Below are positions 19,194 through 28,111 of a stretch of 64,000 nucleotides of DNA, piece by piece. The stretch covers positions 2,091,001 through 2,155,000 of the forward strand of contig NZ_MDGP01000001.1 in the NCBI RefSeq assembly GCF_001747095.1, given 5' to 3'. Position 1 is the first letter of the stretch, and the number at the start of each line of letters is the position of its first letter. This DNA is from Roseivirga sp. 4D4. GTDB taxonomy: Bacteria; Bacteroidota; Bacteroidia; Cytophagales; Cyclobacteriaceae. Below the pieces are notes generated by a model that saw only the letters and a list, made by a program, of their open reading frames with translations, ran no database searches and was not told where the DNA came from. The translations under genes were made by a program, and so were the position numbers.

Positions 19194-20582
19194 TTAGTTA
19201 GTGCTTGCTAAAGGCTTTTTACTAACTGTCTTTTCTACTAAGTCCCCAGTCTTCAGTCTTTTAGACACAACAAAGAATGGTCCTGATATCACCTGATCGC
19301 CTTCACTGAGTCCTGATAAAATCTCGATGTTATCATAGTCACTAATACCAGTTTTAACCTCCACCATTTTTGCAGTTCCTCCATCATTGATGAAAACCAC
19401 TTCTTTGATATCTTCCTTCTCTTCTGGCTTAGCATTTGCATTTGTTAGCGTAGGTTGATTATCATCATCATCTCCGAATCTATTATTACCCTGACTCTTA
19501 GCAAGCTTAGGGTTTCTAGTAGTCACCGCGGCTAAAGGCACAGATAACACATTAGACTTGGTAGTAGTGATAATCTCAACACTTGCTGTCATTCCTGGTC
19601 TGAATGGTGAAGGACCTTGAATTTCGGATAACAAGTCGTTAAAACTTTCATTCAAAATTCTGATCTCAACCTTGAATTCTGTTACCGCATCTGCTGAAGT
19701 CTTAGGGTTAGCCGTATTAGCAATTGCTGTCACTATACCTTTGAACTTCTTATCCATTGACGTGTAAGAATCAACATCAATTATTGCTGTATCTCCCTCA
19801 TTTACACGAATGATGTCGTTCTCGTTGACATCTACCTGAACTTCCATTTGATTCAAGTCTGCGAGTCTCATCATTTCAGTACCTGCCATTTGCTGTGTAC
19901 CTACAACACGCTCGCCTTGCTCGACATCCAGTTTAGAGATAGTTCCTGTTGCAGGGGCTCTTACTGTTGTTAATCGTACGTTCTCCTCTGCTTCATCTAC
20001 AGAAGCCTCACTCGACTTTATAATGAACTCAGCTGCTTTCACACTCTGTTCTGCAGCATCCAAGTTGAACTTAGCTACTTCATAGTTAGCTTTGGCTGTT
20101 TCATAATCAGCTTCAGAAATTACATTTTCTTTCCTCAGCTGCTCTGATCTCTTAAACGCCAACTCTGCCTGCTTCAATTGTGCCTCACTTCTAAACTTAT
20201 TAGCCCTTGATGAAGCCAGATTAGCCTTTTGCTGATTCAAGTTTGCCTTTGTTCTGTCTAGTACAGACTGAAGGTTGTCTGGTCGGATTTTTACTAAAAT
20301 CATACCCTCAACTACATCATCGCCTTCCTCAACATTAAGCTCGATTATCTCACCGGCTACGTCTGGACTAATAGCAATTTCAGTTACCGGTTGAACTACT
20401 CCAGAAGCAGTAACTTTTTCAACGATCGTTACTCGACTTGCTTCAGCAAACTCAACCTTGATGGTTTTTTCTCCACCAATAACGCCAGCCTGTTTTCCGA
20501 CAATTGCAAACACCAATACTAGAACTACTAGTACAAGTAATATCCAAACGATCTTATTTGATCCTTTTTTCTTTTTAGTCAT
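19194..20582 (-). CDS. Efflux periplasmic adaptor (HlyD/MacA-like)
   Basis: 462 residues with an N-terminal membrane anchor (residues 9-27, NKIVWILLVLVVLVLVFAIV) and no lipobox. A lipoyl half (DVAGEIIELNVEEGDDVVEGMILVKIR) is followed by a long coiled-coil hairpin (about 100-185), a second lipoyl half (TVRAPATGTISKLDVEQGERVVG), a beta-barrel domain, and a C-terminal domain (VEVKTGISDYDNIEILSGLSEGDQVI) typical of MacA. An Asp/Asn-rich loop near 372-395 breaks the barrel domain. It is 4 bases after the TolC gene. A strong terminator follows, so no pump gene is in the same transcript. Confidence 0.9.
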   Translation of the reverse strand: MTKKKKGSNKIVWILLVLVVLVLVFAIVGKQAGVIGGEKTIKVEFAEASRVTIVEKVTASGVVQPVTEIAISPDVAGEIIELNVEEGDDVVEGMILVKIRPDNLQSVLDRTKANLNQQKANLASSRANKFRSEAQLKQAELAFKRSEQLRKENVISEADYETAKANYEVAKFNLDAAEQSVKAAEFIIKSSEASVDEAEENVRLTTVRAPATGTISKLDVEQGERVVGTQQMAGTEMMRLADLNQMEVQVDVNENDIIRVNEGDTAIIDVDSYTSMDKKFKGIVTAIANTANPKTSADAVTEFKVEIRILNESFNDLLSEIQGPSPFRPGMTASVEIITTTKSNVLSVPLAAVTTRNPKLAKSQGNNRFGDDDDNQPTLTNANAKPEEKEDIKEVVFINDGGTAKMVEVKTGISDYDNIEILSGLSEGDQVISGPFFVVSKRLKTGDLVEKTVSKKPLASTN

Positions 20583-20586
20583 CTTC

Positions 20587-22041
20587 TTAATCTAATGTAA
20601 TTGGGTTACCTAAATAAAAATCTAAAATCTTTACTCTAAAAATGTATTCATATTTGGCGCGAACTAAATCTGTTCTAGCCGCAAATAAGTTATTGCTAGC
20701 CACTTGATAGTCAACAAAGTTTACGTCTCCAACATTGTATCGTTGCTCCGTGGCTCTAAAGGACTCTTCAAGTGCAGTTACTCTTTTTCCTGTTGCCTCG
20801 TAAGACTTAAGGCTGGCAATGGCATTATTATATGCTGTCTCTATCGCTTGACGTAATTGGTTCTTGACATTCTGGGCACTGATCTCTGCGCGTTGCTTAT
20901 TGATTTTTGCCCGTTGCAGATTAGAAGTATTCGAAAGCCTACTGAAAATGGGGACATTAAGATTTACCCTCACAGATTGACCAAGGTTATCATTGAATTG
21001 GTCAAATGTGCTATAGCTATCACTAAAAACAGGAACTGTCTCCTGACTGGCGTCTAAGAACACTCGATCTCCTGTCCCCTGAACAAATCCCACATCCCGA
21101 GCAGGAATATTGACCAATTGACTTCCTAAAAGTTGACGAGCACGATCTGAATAATTAGTCGAAATACTTCCACTAAGACTTAGGGTTGGTAAAAATGCAC
21201 CTCGAGCAATCTTTTCTCCTAAATCGTTACTCTTTATTCCTAAATCGGCACTCTTTACCTCTGGTTGATTGGCCACAGCCACCTCGTAAACCTGTGTTGG
21301 TGTTTGCAAAGTCATTTCAACCTCATCAACGGAAAGGTCTGGCGCAACAATATTCAATTCCTGATCTGCCGGCATTTGCATCGACTGCTTGAGGTTTAGC
21401 ATTGCAAGACTTAAGTTATTCTCAGCTGTAACAACTTGTACTTCATTGGAGGCATTTTGTGACTCAAGGTCCAATTGATTGGTTAAGGGAAGTGAACCAG
21501 CCTCAACAAGCTTTTTGGTTCTCGCGAGTTGATTTTCCGTCACTTCTAATTGGAATTTGGCATTCTCTAATTGCTCTCTATTTAAGAGCACATTCAAGAA
21601 GTTTGTAGCTACACTCAGCCCAATATCATTTTTGGCCTTCTGCAAGTCAAACTCACTAGATTGAAGGTTCAACTCATTCTGTCTAATAGTATTTTGAAGG
21701 GTGCCTCCCTGATAAAGTATAACACTCGAGTTAGCGGAAAGACTTCCTGAGAGAATATCTTGACTTATAAAAGAGTTTGATACTGGGTCGATCGTCCGTC
21801 CAAAAGATTTACCAACACCTCCACCGGCACTCAAATTTGGTAAGCGAGCAAATTTTGATTGCTTTACCGCAATCTCATTTTGAAGCTGAGTAAGCTGATT
21901 ATTCCTAATGGTCAGGTTATTTTCCCAAGCATAACTGACACATTCTTCTAATGTCCATTCTGTCTTTGTGCTTTGACCTATCGCCAGATTCCCTATAAAA
22001 AGGGCCATCAAGCTGAAATAGAGTTTTTGTTTGAATTTCAT
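20587..22041 (-). CDS. TolC-family outer membrane protein
   Basis: 484 residues starting MKFKQKLYFSLMALFIGNLAIGQ, a signal peptide. The N-terminal repeat reads WTLEECVSYAWENNLTIRNNQLTQLQNEIAV; the second has ISAQNVKNQLRQAIETAYNNAIASLKSYEATGKRV, with the coiled-coil helices of an outer-membrane export duct and YNVGDVNFVDYQVASNNLFAARTDLVRAKYEYIFRVKILDFYLG at the end. It lies between sdaAB (9 bases upstream) and the MacA-like adaptor (4 bases downstream). The pair would need a separately encoded ABC or RND pump. Confidence 0.92.
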   Translation of the reverse strand: MKFKQKLYFSLMALFIGNLAIGQSTKTEWTLEECVSYAWENNLTIRNNQLTQLQNEIAVKQSKFARLPNLSAGGGVGKSFGRTIDPVSNSFISQDILSGSLSANSSVILYQGGTLQNTIRQNELNLQSSEFDLQKAKNDIGLSVATNFLNVLLNREQLENAKFQLEVTENQLARTKKLVEAGSLPLTNQLDLESQNASNEVQVVTAENNLSLAMLNLKQSMQMPADQELNIVAPDLSVDEVEMTLQTPTQVYEVAVANQPEVKSADLGIKSNDLGEKIARGAFLPTLSLSGSISTNYSDRARQLLGSQLVNIPARDVGFVQGTGDRVFLDASQETVPVFSDSYSTFDQFNDNLGQSVRVNLNVPIFSRLSNTSNLQRAKINKQRAEISAQNVKNQLRQAIETAYNNAIASLKSYEATGKRVTALEESFRATEQRYNVGDVNFVDYQVASNNLFAARTDLVRAKYEYIFRVKILDFYLGNPITLD

Positions 22042-22050
22042 GTTTACGTT

Positions 22051-22728
22051 TTAAAAATCGATGTCTGGAATAAATATGACCTCTCTAATCCAATCCAAGT
22101 GCTTTAAATAATCTATAGTGACGGTCGGTGGTTTAGAGTCCATCTCTATCACATGACACGCCTTATCATTTTTTCCTTTTCTGTTCACTGACATAGAAGC
22201 AATGTTGCACTCGTCATTTGCCAGTACTGTGGCAATAAAAGCTATCGCTCCTTTTCTATCATCCGCCAGAAGTATCATTGTGGTCAAGCCGGCATTGAAG
22301 CCTACGCTAAACCCATTGACTTCTGTAATCTTAATTACTCCTCCTCCACGGCTTTCTCCTACTACTTCAATTTGTCTATCACCTGCTTGAGCTACTACCC
22401 TCACTGTATTGGGGTGCATTGTGGATGCATTACCTACAGAGCGAAATTTAAAATCAAAATTGGCTGCCTCTGCCTCATCAAAGGCCGTCTTAATTCTGAC
22501 ATCATCCGTCAAAAAGTCTAGTAAACCTGCAATAATCGCTCGATCACTTCCGTGTCCCTCGTAAGTTCTCGCAAAAGAATTGTAAAAAGTGATGCTCGCC
22601 TGATCGGGTTGCTTACCCAAAATCTTTCTAGCTACTCGACCAATTCTCACCACGCCAGCCGTATGCGAACTCGAAGGGCCGATCATCACGGGGCCAATCA
22701 TATCAAATACACTACTCTGGTCTGCCAT
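22051..22728 (-). CDS. sdaAB: L-serine dehydratase, iron-sulfur type, beta subunit
   Basis: 225 residues: the beta domain with SVFDMIGPVMIGPSSSHTAG and YEGHGSDRAIIAGLLDF, then a C-terminal ACT domain (GFNAGLTTMILLADDRKGAIAFIATVLANDECNIASMSVNRKGK) that senses amino acids. With the alpha subunit, which binds the 4Fe-4S cluster, it deaminates serine to pyruvate. No alpha gene lies in this window. It is placed directly before the TolC and adaptor genes, an unrelated neighbour, and may share their promoter. Confidence 0.92.
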   Translation of the reverse strand: MADQSSVFDMIGPVMIGPSSSHTAGVVRIGRVARKILGKQPDQASITFYNSFARTYEGHGSDRAIIAGLLDFLTDDVRIKTAFDEAEAANFDFKFRSVGNASTMHPNTVRVVAQAGDRQIEVVGESRGGGVIKITEVNGFSVGFNAGLTTMILLADDRKGAIAFIATVLANDECNIASMSVNRKGKNDKACHVIEMDSKPPTVTIDYLKHLDWIREVIFIPDIDF

Positions 22729-22786
22729 TATGGACGCGAAATTAAGGTTTCAATATTAGAGAAATAACTCGTTGCCAAATTTCTAT

Positions 22787-22794
22787 TATGTTTG
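22787..22794 (+). promoter_or_regulatory. Candidate -7 box TATGTTTG
   Basis: A perfect TAnnTTTG match that includes the upstream ATG at 22788 of the aminotransferase frame. If it is the promoter element, transcription starts near 22801 and translation must begin at the second ATG, 22812. No clear -33 TTTG at 19-21 bases was found, so this is tentative. Confidence 0.35.
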
Positions 22795-22811
22795 AAAGGT
22801 TAATACCCTCC

Positions 22812-23636
22812 ATGAAAGCAATATTTAACTCTCGAATTATTGAAACTTCCGACTACCTGATCAAAACCAGCAATCGGTCATTTTGTTATGGAGACGGCCT
22901 CTTCGAAACAATTGTTACAGGACATGGAAGAATTAACCTGATTGAAAAACATATCCACCGACTTAAGAGAGGTTGCAAGGTACTCGGCATGGAATTTCCC
23001 AATGACCTTGAGATGAATTCATTGGAAACAATGATTCAGAAACTCCAAGCAATTAATGGCTTTGATGGTGATATCAGAACCAAAGTGATCGTATGGAGAG
23101 ATAGTGGAGGTCTTTACACACCTAATCTATCTAGCGCCTCCTTCTCACTAGAAGTCAAAGCCTCGAATTCCATTTTATTTCAAGGCATTGATCAGGTTGA
23201 TGTCTCAAGCGAGATACACACTCAGTACTCACCAATTTCTTTTGCCAAAACTACGAATGCATTAGTCTATGTACTTGCTGGCCTGGAGAAAAAGGAGAAC
23301 GGCCTGGATGAAGTCATTCTGACTGACCCCAATGGAAACCTCTCTGAAACCCACATCTCGAATCTGTTTTGGATAAAGGAGAGTAAGGTTTATACCCCGT
23401 CACTAACCACGGGATGCATAGAAGGCATAATGAGAAATACACTAATCGATCTTTTCCATAAAAACAATATAGCCGTTCATGAAGTCGAAAAGACAAAGGA
23501 AGCCTTAAGAGACGCAAGCAGTGTATTTTCTACCAACGCATCTGGTATCAAATACCTCAAAAGAATTGGGAATTGGAATTATGAAAGTCCAGAGAACTTC
23601 CTAACACCTATTATTAAACAGCTACAGCAGCCTTAA
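22812..23636 (+). CDS. Aminotransferase class IV (branched-chain aminotransferase / aminodeoxychorismate lyase type)
   Basis: About 274 residues from ATG 22812; an ATG at 22788 adds eight residues but coincides with a -7-like box. Fold-type IV features: [16 protein letters not shown] near the start, the catalytic lysine probably in [30 protein letters not shown], and [13 protein letters not shown] with the phosphate-binding [10 protein letters not shown]. The short length and [10 protein letters not shown] pattern resemble PabC-type lyases or D-amino acid aminotransferases more than IlvE, but the exact activity is open. The 3' end overlaps thyA by 23 bases on the other strand. Confidence 0.8.
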   Translation: MKAIFNSRIIETSDYLIKTSNRSFCYGDGLFETIVTGHGRINLIEKHIHRLKRGCKVLGMEFPNDLEMNSLETMIQKLQAINGFDGDIRTKVIVWRDSGGLYTPNLSSASFSLEVKASNSILFQGIDQVDVSSEIHTQYSPISFAKTTNALVYVLAGLEKKENGLDEVILTDPNGNLSETHISNLFWIKESKVYTPSLTTGCIEGIMRNTLIDLFHKNNIAVHEVEKTKEALRDASSVFSTNASGIKYLKRIGNWNYESPENFLTPIIKQLQQP

Positions 23637-24408
23637 TATGAGGGTGTGGATCATAGCCCACTAATTCGAAGTCTTCAAACTTGAAATCAAAGATGTCTTT
23701 CACATCAGGATTCATCTTCATAATAGGCAACGGCCTAAAGTCACGAGTAAGTTGTAATTCAGCCTGCTCATAGTGGTTAGAGTATAAGTGCGCATCACCG
23801 AAAGTATGCACAAACTCTCCTGGCTCTAAGCCACAAACCTGAGCAACCATCAAAACAAGCAATGAATAGGAAGCAATATTGAAGGGAACCCCCAAAAAGA
23901 CATCTGCACTTCGTTGGTATAACTGGCAACTTAACTTACCATCTGCTACATAAAACTGAAAGAATGTGTGACAAGGTGGAAGCGCCATATTGTCAACATC
24001 CGCCACATTCCAGGCACTAACAATGAGTCTTCGACTGTCTGGATTGGTCTTAATCTGATCTATAAGTTTTGTAATCTGGTCTATAGTTCCCCCACTGCCA
24101 TCGGGCCAGTTTCTCCATTGGTAGCCATAAACAGGACCAAGGTTACCCTCTTCATCTGCCCATTCGTCCCAGATACGTACGCCATTGTCCTTTAAATACT
24201 TGATATTCGTATCACCTTGCAAGAACCAAAGCAATTCATGAATTATTGATTTTAGGTGAAGCTTTTTTGTAGTCACCACTGGAAACCCTTCTGACAAATC
24301 AAACCTCATTTGATAACCAAAAACACTTTTCGTACCTGTACCAGTTCTATCAGCTTTTTCTACACCATTTTCAAGAATATGGCTCATTAAGTCGTGGTAC
24401 TGCTTCAT
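23614..24408 (-). CDS. thyA: Thymidylate synthase
   Basis: 264 residues, the compact bacterial length. Cys146 in [12 protein letters not shown] is the nucleophile; [11 protein letters not shown] at the N-terminus holds the phosphate-binding Arg, and [20 protein letters not shown] and [12 protein letters not shown] are the folate and dUMP sites. It methylates dUMP to dTMP with methylene-tetrahydrofolate. No dihydrofolate reductase gene follows, unlike in many genomes. It is divergent from the HAE3-type exporter with only 29 bases between starts. Confidence 0.97.
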   Translation of the reverse strand: MKQYHDLMSHILENGVEKADRTGTGTKSVFGYQMRFDLSEGFPVVTTKKLHLKSIIHELLWFLQGDTNIKYLKDNGVRIWDEWADEEGNLGPVYGYQWRNWPDGSGGTIDQITKLIDQIKTNPDSRRLIVSAWNVADVDNMALPPCHTFFQFYVADGKLSCQLYQRSADVFLGVPFNIASYSLLVLMVAQVCGLEPGEFVHTFGDAHLYSNHYEQAELQLTRDFRPLPIMKMNPDVKDIFDFKFEDFELVGYDPHPHIKAAVAV

Positions 24409-24437
24409 AATGCCTTCGATTTTTTAGATTTGAATCA

Positions 24438-26762
24438 ATGAACAAATTACGGCAAAATGTTACGAATGGGAAGGGTTCATCTGAAGTTTTTCGCACACCT
24501 CGGTGGATAGAAAAATTTGCTACCCTTAACAGAAGAAAGGCTTTGGTTCGATTGTTCATTTTAACACTCATTACCATAGGTTTTGCTATCCAAATACCAA
24601 AGCTCGAATTCAATTATGACTTCGACAGTTTTTTTCCAAAAGGTGATGATGACTTTTCGTATTATCAATCATTGAGCAATGAGTTTGGTGAGTTCAATGA
24701 CTTCTTATTTGTTGTTCTGAAATCTGATGACCCAACCAGTACAAATGCATTAAAAACAGCCAAATCAACCATTGAGTCTCTTGAAAATTGGCCTGAAGTG
24801 ATCGGTACGAGAAGCGCATTCGATGAGCACAAGATTCAAATCACCCCTTTTGGAATCAACAAGATTGATTTGGTAAACCCTGACAAGAGGCTCAGTGAAG
24901 AATCACTGAAGCAGAGCCAGATAAAAGGTAAGTTCTTTGGAAAAGATGAACGCTCAACCATGTTCATACTAAGACATAAGGCATTTGATAGCAATATGCA
25001 ATCAGATGCTTTCCTAGTTGAGTTAAGAGAATATCTCTCTTCTATGTATCAAGATCAATACATAGTTTCTGGTAAGGTTCAAATGCAATATGACTTCACC
25101 AAAAAACTGGAGCGCGAACTTTCACTATTGCTTCTTTTGGCTTTTGCCTTTGTCATTGCTGTCTTACTAATAATTTTCAAATCATTAAAAGGAGTGCTTA
25201 TCCCGCTTTTGACAATTCTTTTGAGCGTTGTATGGATTATGGGTTTCATTTCGCTCATGGGGAAGTCGATCGATGTATTGGTCGTAATCATTCCGTCTAT
25301 CCTTTTGATTGTGGCCCTCTCAGATGTAATCCATTTCGTACATAAATACGATCACTTTATTCGTCAAAGACTTTCTAAAACCGATTCACTTAGGTCAACC
25401 ATAATATTCATCGGAAAGGCCACCTGTCTTACCTCCATTACTACTGCAATTGGTTTTCTAAGCCTGTACGTCATACCAATACCTCCGATAAGAGACTTTG
25501 GACTTTATACGGCTGTAGGTGTGGTTTTTGCCTTCTTAATAACTTTCCTTTTGTTACCATCGATTCTTTATTTTTTCCCTCGCCCTGTGGAAAAAGAGAC
25601 ACGCCTGTTCATCTCCTGGAAAAGAATACTCGACTATTGCTTTTTGGCAGTGATGAAAAGGAGAAAACAAGTAGTCTGGTATATATCTCTTGCTTGTATC
25701 ACACTCATTTTCGGAGCAAGCCAATTGACGCTTAATACCTCAATAATTGTTGGGTTTCAGAAGAATGAACCTGAGTTGAAGGAGGTCATGTACTTTGATG
25801 ACAATTATGATGGCTACAGACCCTTTGAAATTGGCATTGAACTTACCGATAGTCAAGATCTATTTGACTTAGGAGTTATTGAGACCATTGCCTCGATAGA
25901 AGACTACTTGATCAACTCATATGATGTGAAACATATCGAATCTCCATTAAACGTCATTCGTTCCCTAAATGCTGGACTCTATGGGGCTGCCTCTAGCCGA
26001 TATGCTTTACCATTACCCGAGGACTTAAATAGAATCAAACGATATTATCATTCTTCCAAACTAAAAGAGACAATTGGAGCGTTTCAAAGCGATTCTGGCA
26101 AAACCATAAGGCTCATTGGGCGGTCAAAAGATATAGGAAGTGCTAAATCAAGGGAATTGAATGAATCGCTAAAGGACTTTTTGTCGAAAGAGATCAATAA
26201 TGACTCATTGTTTGCAAGACTCACAGGCACATCTTACTTGATTGATAAAACCGATAATTACATTTCAAAATCACTGGTAAAAGGGCTTTCTGTAGCCGTA
26301 CTCAGCGTCTCACTTTTTCTTTTTATATTCTTCAGAAGCTGGAGGATTGTCCTTTATTCCTTGATACCGAACCTCTTACCCATATTAATGCTCTTTGGGT
26401 TGATGGGATATTTGGGGATAGACCTCAATATATCCACGGCCATTATTTTTACGGTCGCTTTTGGTGTGGCAGTAGACGACAGCATCCACTTACTAGCCCG
26501 CTATTACATGGAAAGGGATCGGTTTAAGAATGTTCTCTGGGCGCTAAAAAATAGCATAGCCAGCACGGGTAAGAGCATTCTCATAACGAGCTTGGTCTTA
26601 TGTGCTGGCTTTGCCTTATTTCTTTCCTCTGGGCTTTCCTCTCCTTACTATCTTGGCTTCTTCATAGTTATTACAGCCGTGATCGCCCTCATATTGGATT
26701 TGACACTTCTTCCCATCCTCATACTTAGTATCGAAAAGCGGTCTAAAGCTCGTCAAGGTTAA
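24438..26762 (+). CDS. RND-superfamily exporter (MMPL/HAE3-like)
   Basis: 774 residues with two repeats of one helix, a large periplasmic loop and five helices. The second-repeat RND motif reads IIFTVAFGVAVDDSIHLLARYYMERD; the first has LIVALSDVIHFVHKYDHFIRQ, both with the Asp/His pattern of sterol-sensing and HAE3 exporters. It is shorter than AcrB-type pumps. Members move hydrophobic molecules such as hopanoids, carotenoids or lipids from the inner membrane. No adaptor is nearby. Its 3' end overlaps the converging DUF5723 gene by 20 bases. Confidence 0.88.
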   Translation: MNKLRQNVTNGKGSSEVFRTPRWIEKFATLNRRKALVRLFILTLITIGFAIQIPKLEFNYDFDSFFPKGDDDFSYYQSLSNEFGEFNDFLFVVLKSDDPTSTNALKTAKSTIESLENWPEVIGTRSAFDEHKIQITPFGINKIDLVNPDKRLSEESLKQSQIKGKFFGKDERSTMFILRHKAFDSNMQSDAFLVELREYLSSMYQDQYIVSGKVQMQYDFTKKLERELSLLLLLAFAFVIAVLLIIFKSLKGVLIPLLTILLSVVWIMGFISLMGKSIDVLVVIIPSILLIVALSDVIHFVHKYDHFIRQRLSKTDSLRSTIIFIGKATCLTSITTAIGFLSLYVIPIPPIRDFGLYTAVGVVFAFLITFLLLPSILYFFPRPVEKETRLFISWKRILDYCFLAVMKRRKQVVWYISLACITLIFGASQLTLNTSIIVGFQKNEPELKEVMYFDDNYDGYRPFEIGIELTDSQDLFDLGVIETIASIEDYLINSYDVKHIESPLNVIRSLNAGLYGAASSRYALPLPEDLNRIKRYYHSSKLKETIGAFQSDSGKTIRLIGRSKDIGSAKSRELNESLKDFLSKEINNDSLFARLTGTSYLIDKTDNYISKSLVKGLSVAVLSVSLFLFIFFRSWRIVLYSLIPNLLPILMLFGLMGYLGIDLNISTAIIFTVAFGVAVDDSIHLLARYYMERDRFKNVLWALKNSIASTGKSILITSLVLCAGFALFLSSGLSSPYYLGFFIVITAVIALILDLTLLPILILSIEKRSKARQG

Positions 26763-28110
26763 CGACCTCTGACTTTTTACGCCACTTTTTGTATCCAAAC
26801 ATTAAGTTCAAGCCAAACCTAAAATCTGCCTTAGAATACTGTTCTGGTTTATTCAATACGAGAACGTTGTCTAAAGCCATATAGAGCTGAACCGGACCGA
26901 TGTTGGTACCCAAATTAGCACCAATATTAGTCTCATTATTTGACCTTCTATGAGTTCCTAGTATACCGATCACAAACTTATCGAACCTGTGATTATATGC
27001 CAGAGCGTAATTCGCAGGTAGATTATTAAGTGCGCTTGACTGGAAATATGTCAAGGAGAACCTGTCATTTTCTGTCAAGTATGCCGATGCTGTTAAATAA
27101 ACTCTTGTAGGCAGGTTGGTTGAAAAGGCTGTTCTAGTTTCATTAGATCGGAACTTATTCTGAAGACTATCTTTGAAAACTTCACCGGAATCCTGAATAC
27201 CTTCAAGATCAACACCTGAGAAGGTGACAGTAGTGTCTGCCGTGTTATAGTTTCTAGCTTGCTCCTTCCAATCGATAGAGCCAATATCATTCACAGAGGC
27301 TTCAACCTCTAACCATTTCAAAGGCTTGAACTTAGCACCTAAGTCAAAGGCAATCGTCTGATTGTCATTACCAAATGCATAAGTCTGAAGCGCATCATCC
27401 GCATAATCATCGGAATTGAAAAGCAAGTCCAATCCAGCGGTATTTGCTGTACCGTTTTGAACGGAAACTTGCCAGGAGAAATCATCCGCATCCGTGGTCA
27501 AAGTTCCACTCGCACCATCGGCCAGCGATGCATGGAAAATACCTGTAACGAGTTTAGCTCTTGCGCCAACTGTTAAACGCTCGCCTAAGAACCTTCTAGC
27601 ATAACCAATGCCAATTTCATGATAAGCTTCTGCCCTGATCTGGGTATCTGAAAAATCAATGGACTGACCAATGAAATTTGAGTTACCATTAGCCAGAAAG
27701 TCCGTCAAGTCATCTCCATAAGCAAAATCAAAAGTAGCTCTAGCATTTGCAAAGAATGAAAAAGCTCCATGCTTAGTCTTTATACCCAGATGAAATAGAT
27801 TGACCGTAACATCCAGATTCAAGAAGTTTTCATTCTGAGCTGCCTCGTTAAGAAGATCAAAATCAACGGTCAAATCAGTCTGACCATTAGGCCTCGATAA
27901 GAGTTGTTGAAGTTCCAAATCACCCTGCAGCATTACACCAACATTCAGCGCTGGCATACTGACAGTCAACGAATTCTCAGGGATAAAGGCAGGCTGTATC
28001 CCAGAAGTTTGAGGCACAATGTCTCTCAATTGATAAAAAGACAAGTAGCCTTGGGCATTAGCACTAGCAAACCCCAAAACCAATAGCGCAATAGTTAATA
28101 GCTTCTTCAT
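26743..28110 (-). CDS. Outer-membrane beta-barrel protein (DUF5723-like)
   Basis: 455 residues: signal peptide MKKLLTIALLVLGFASANAQ, then LSFYQLRDIVPQTSGIQPAFIPENSLTVSMPALNVGVML, the usual opening of DUF5723 proteins. The rest is made of short alternating strands (HGAFSFFANARATFDFAYG, LTVGARAKLVTGIFHASL, FVIGILGTHRRSNNETNIGANLGT) ending in a barrel closure (FRFGLNLMFGYKKW). This resembles porins of the FadL/PorV sort. It starts one base after the stop of the large lipoprotein gene, which suggests a partnership in the outer membrane. No transport substrate can be named. Confidence 0.8.
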   Translation of the reverse strand: MKKLLTIALLVLGFASANAQGYLSFYQLRDIVPQTSGIQPAFIPENSLTVSMPALNVGVMLQGDLELQQLLSRPNGQTDLTVDFDLLNEAAQNENFLNLDVTVNLFHLGIKTKHGAFSFFANARATFDFAYGDDLTDFLANGNSNFIGQSIDFSDTQIRAEAYHEIGIGYARRFLGERLTVGARAKLVTGIFHASLADGASGTLTTDADDFSWQVSVQNGTANTAGLDLLFNSDDYADDALQTYAFGNDNQTIAFDLGAKFKPLKWLEVEASVNDIGSIDWKEQARNYNTADTTVTFSGVDLEGIQDSGEVFKDSLQNKFRSNETRTAFSTNLPTRVYLTASAYLTENDRFSLTYFQSSALNNLPANYALAYNHRFDKFVIGILGTHRRSNNETNIGANLGTNIGPVQLYMALDNVLVLNKPEQYSKADFRFGLNLMFGYKKWRKKSEVVNLDEL

Positions 28111-28111
28111 C

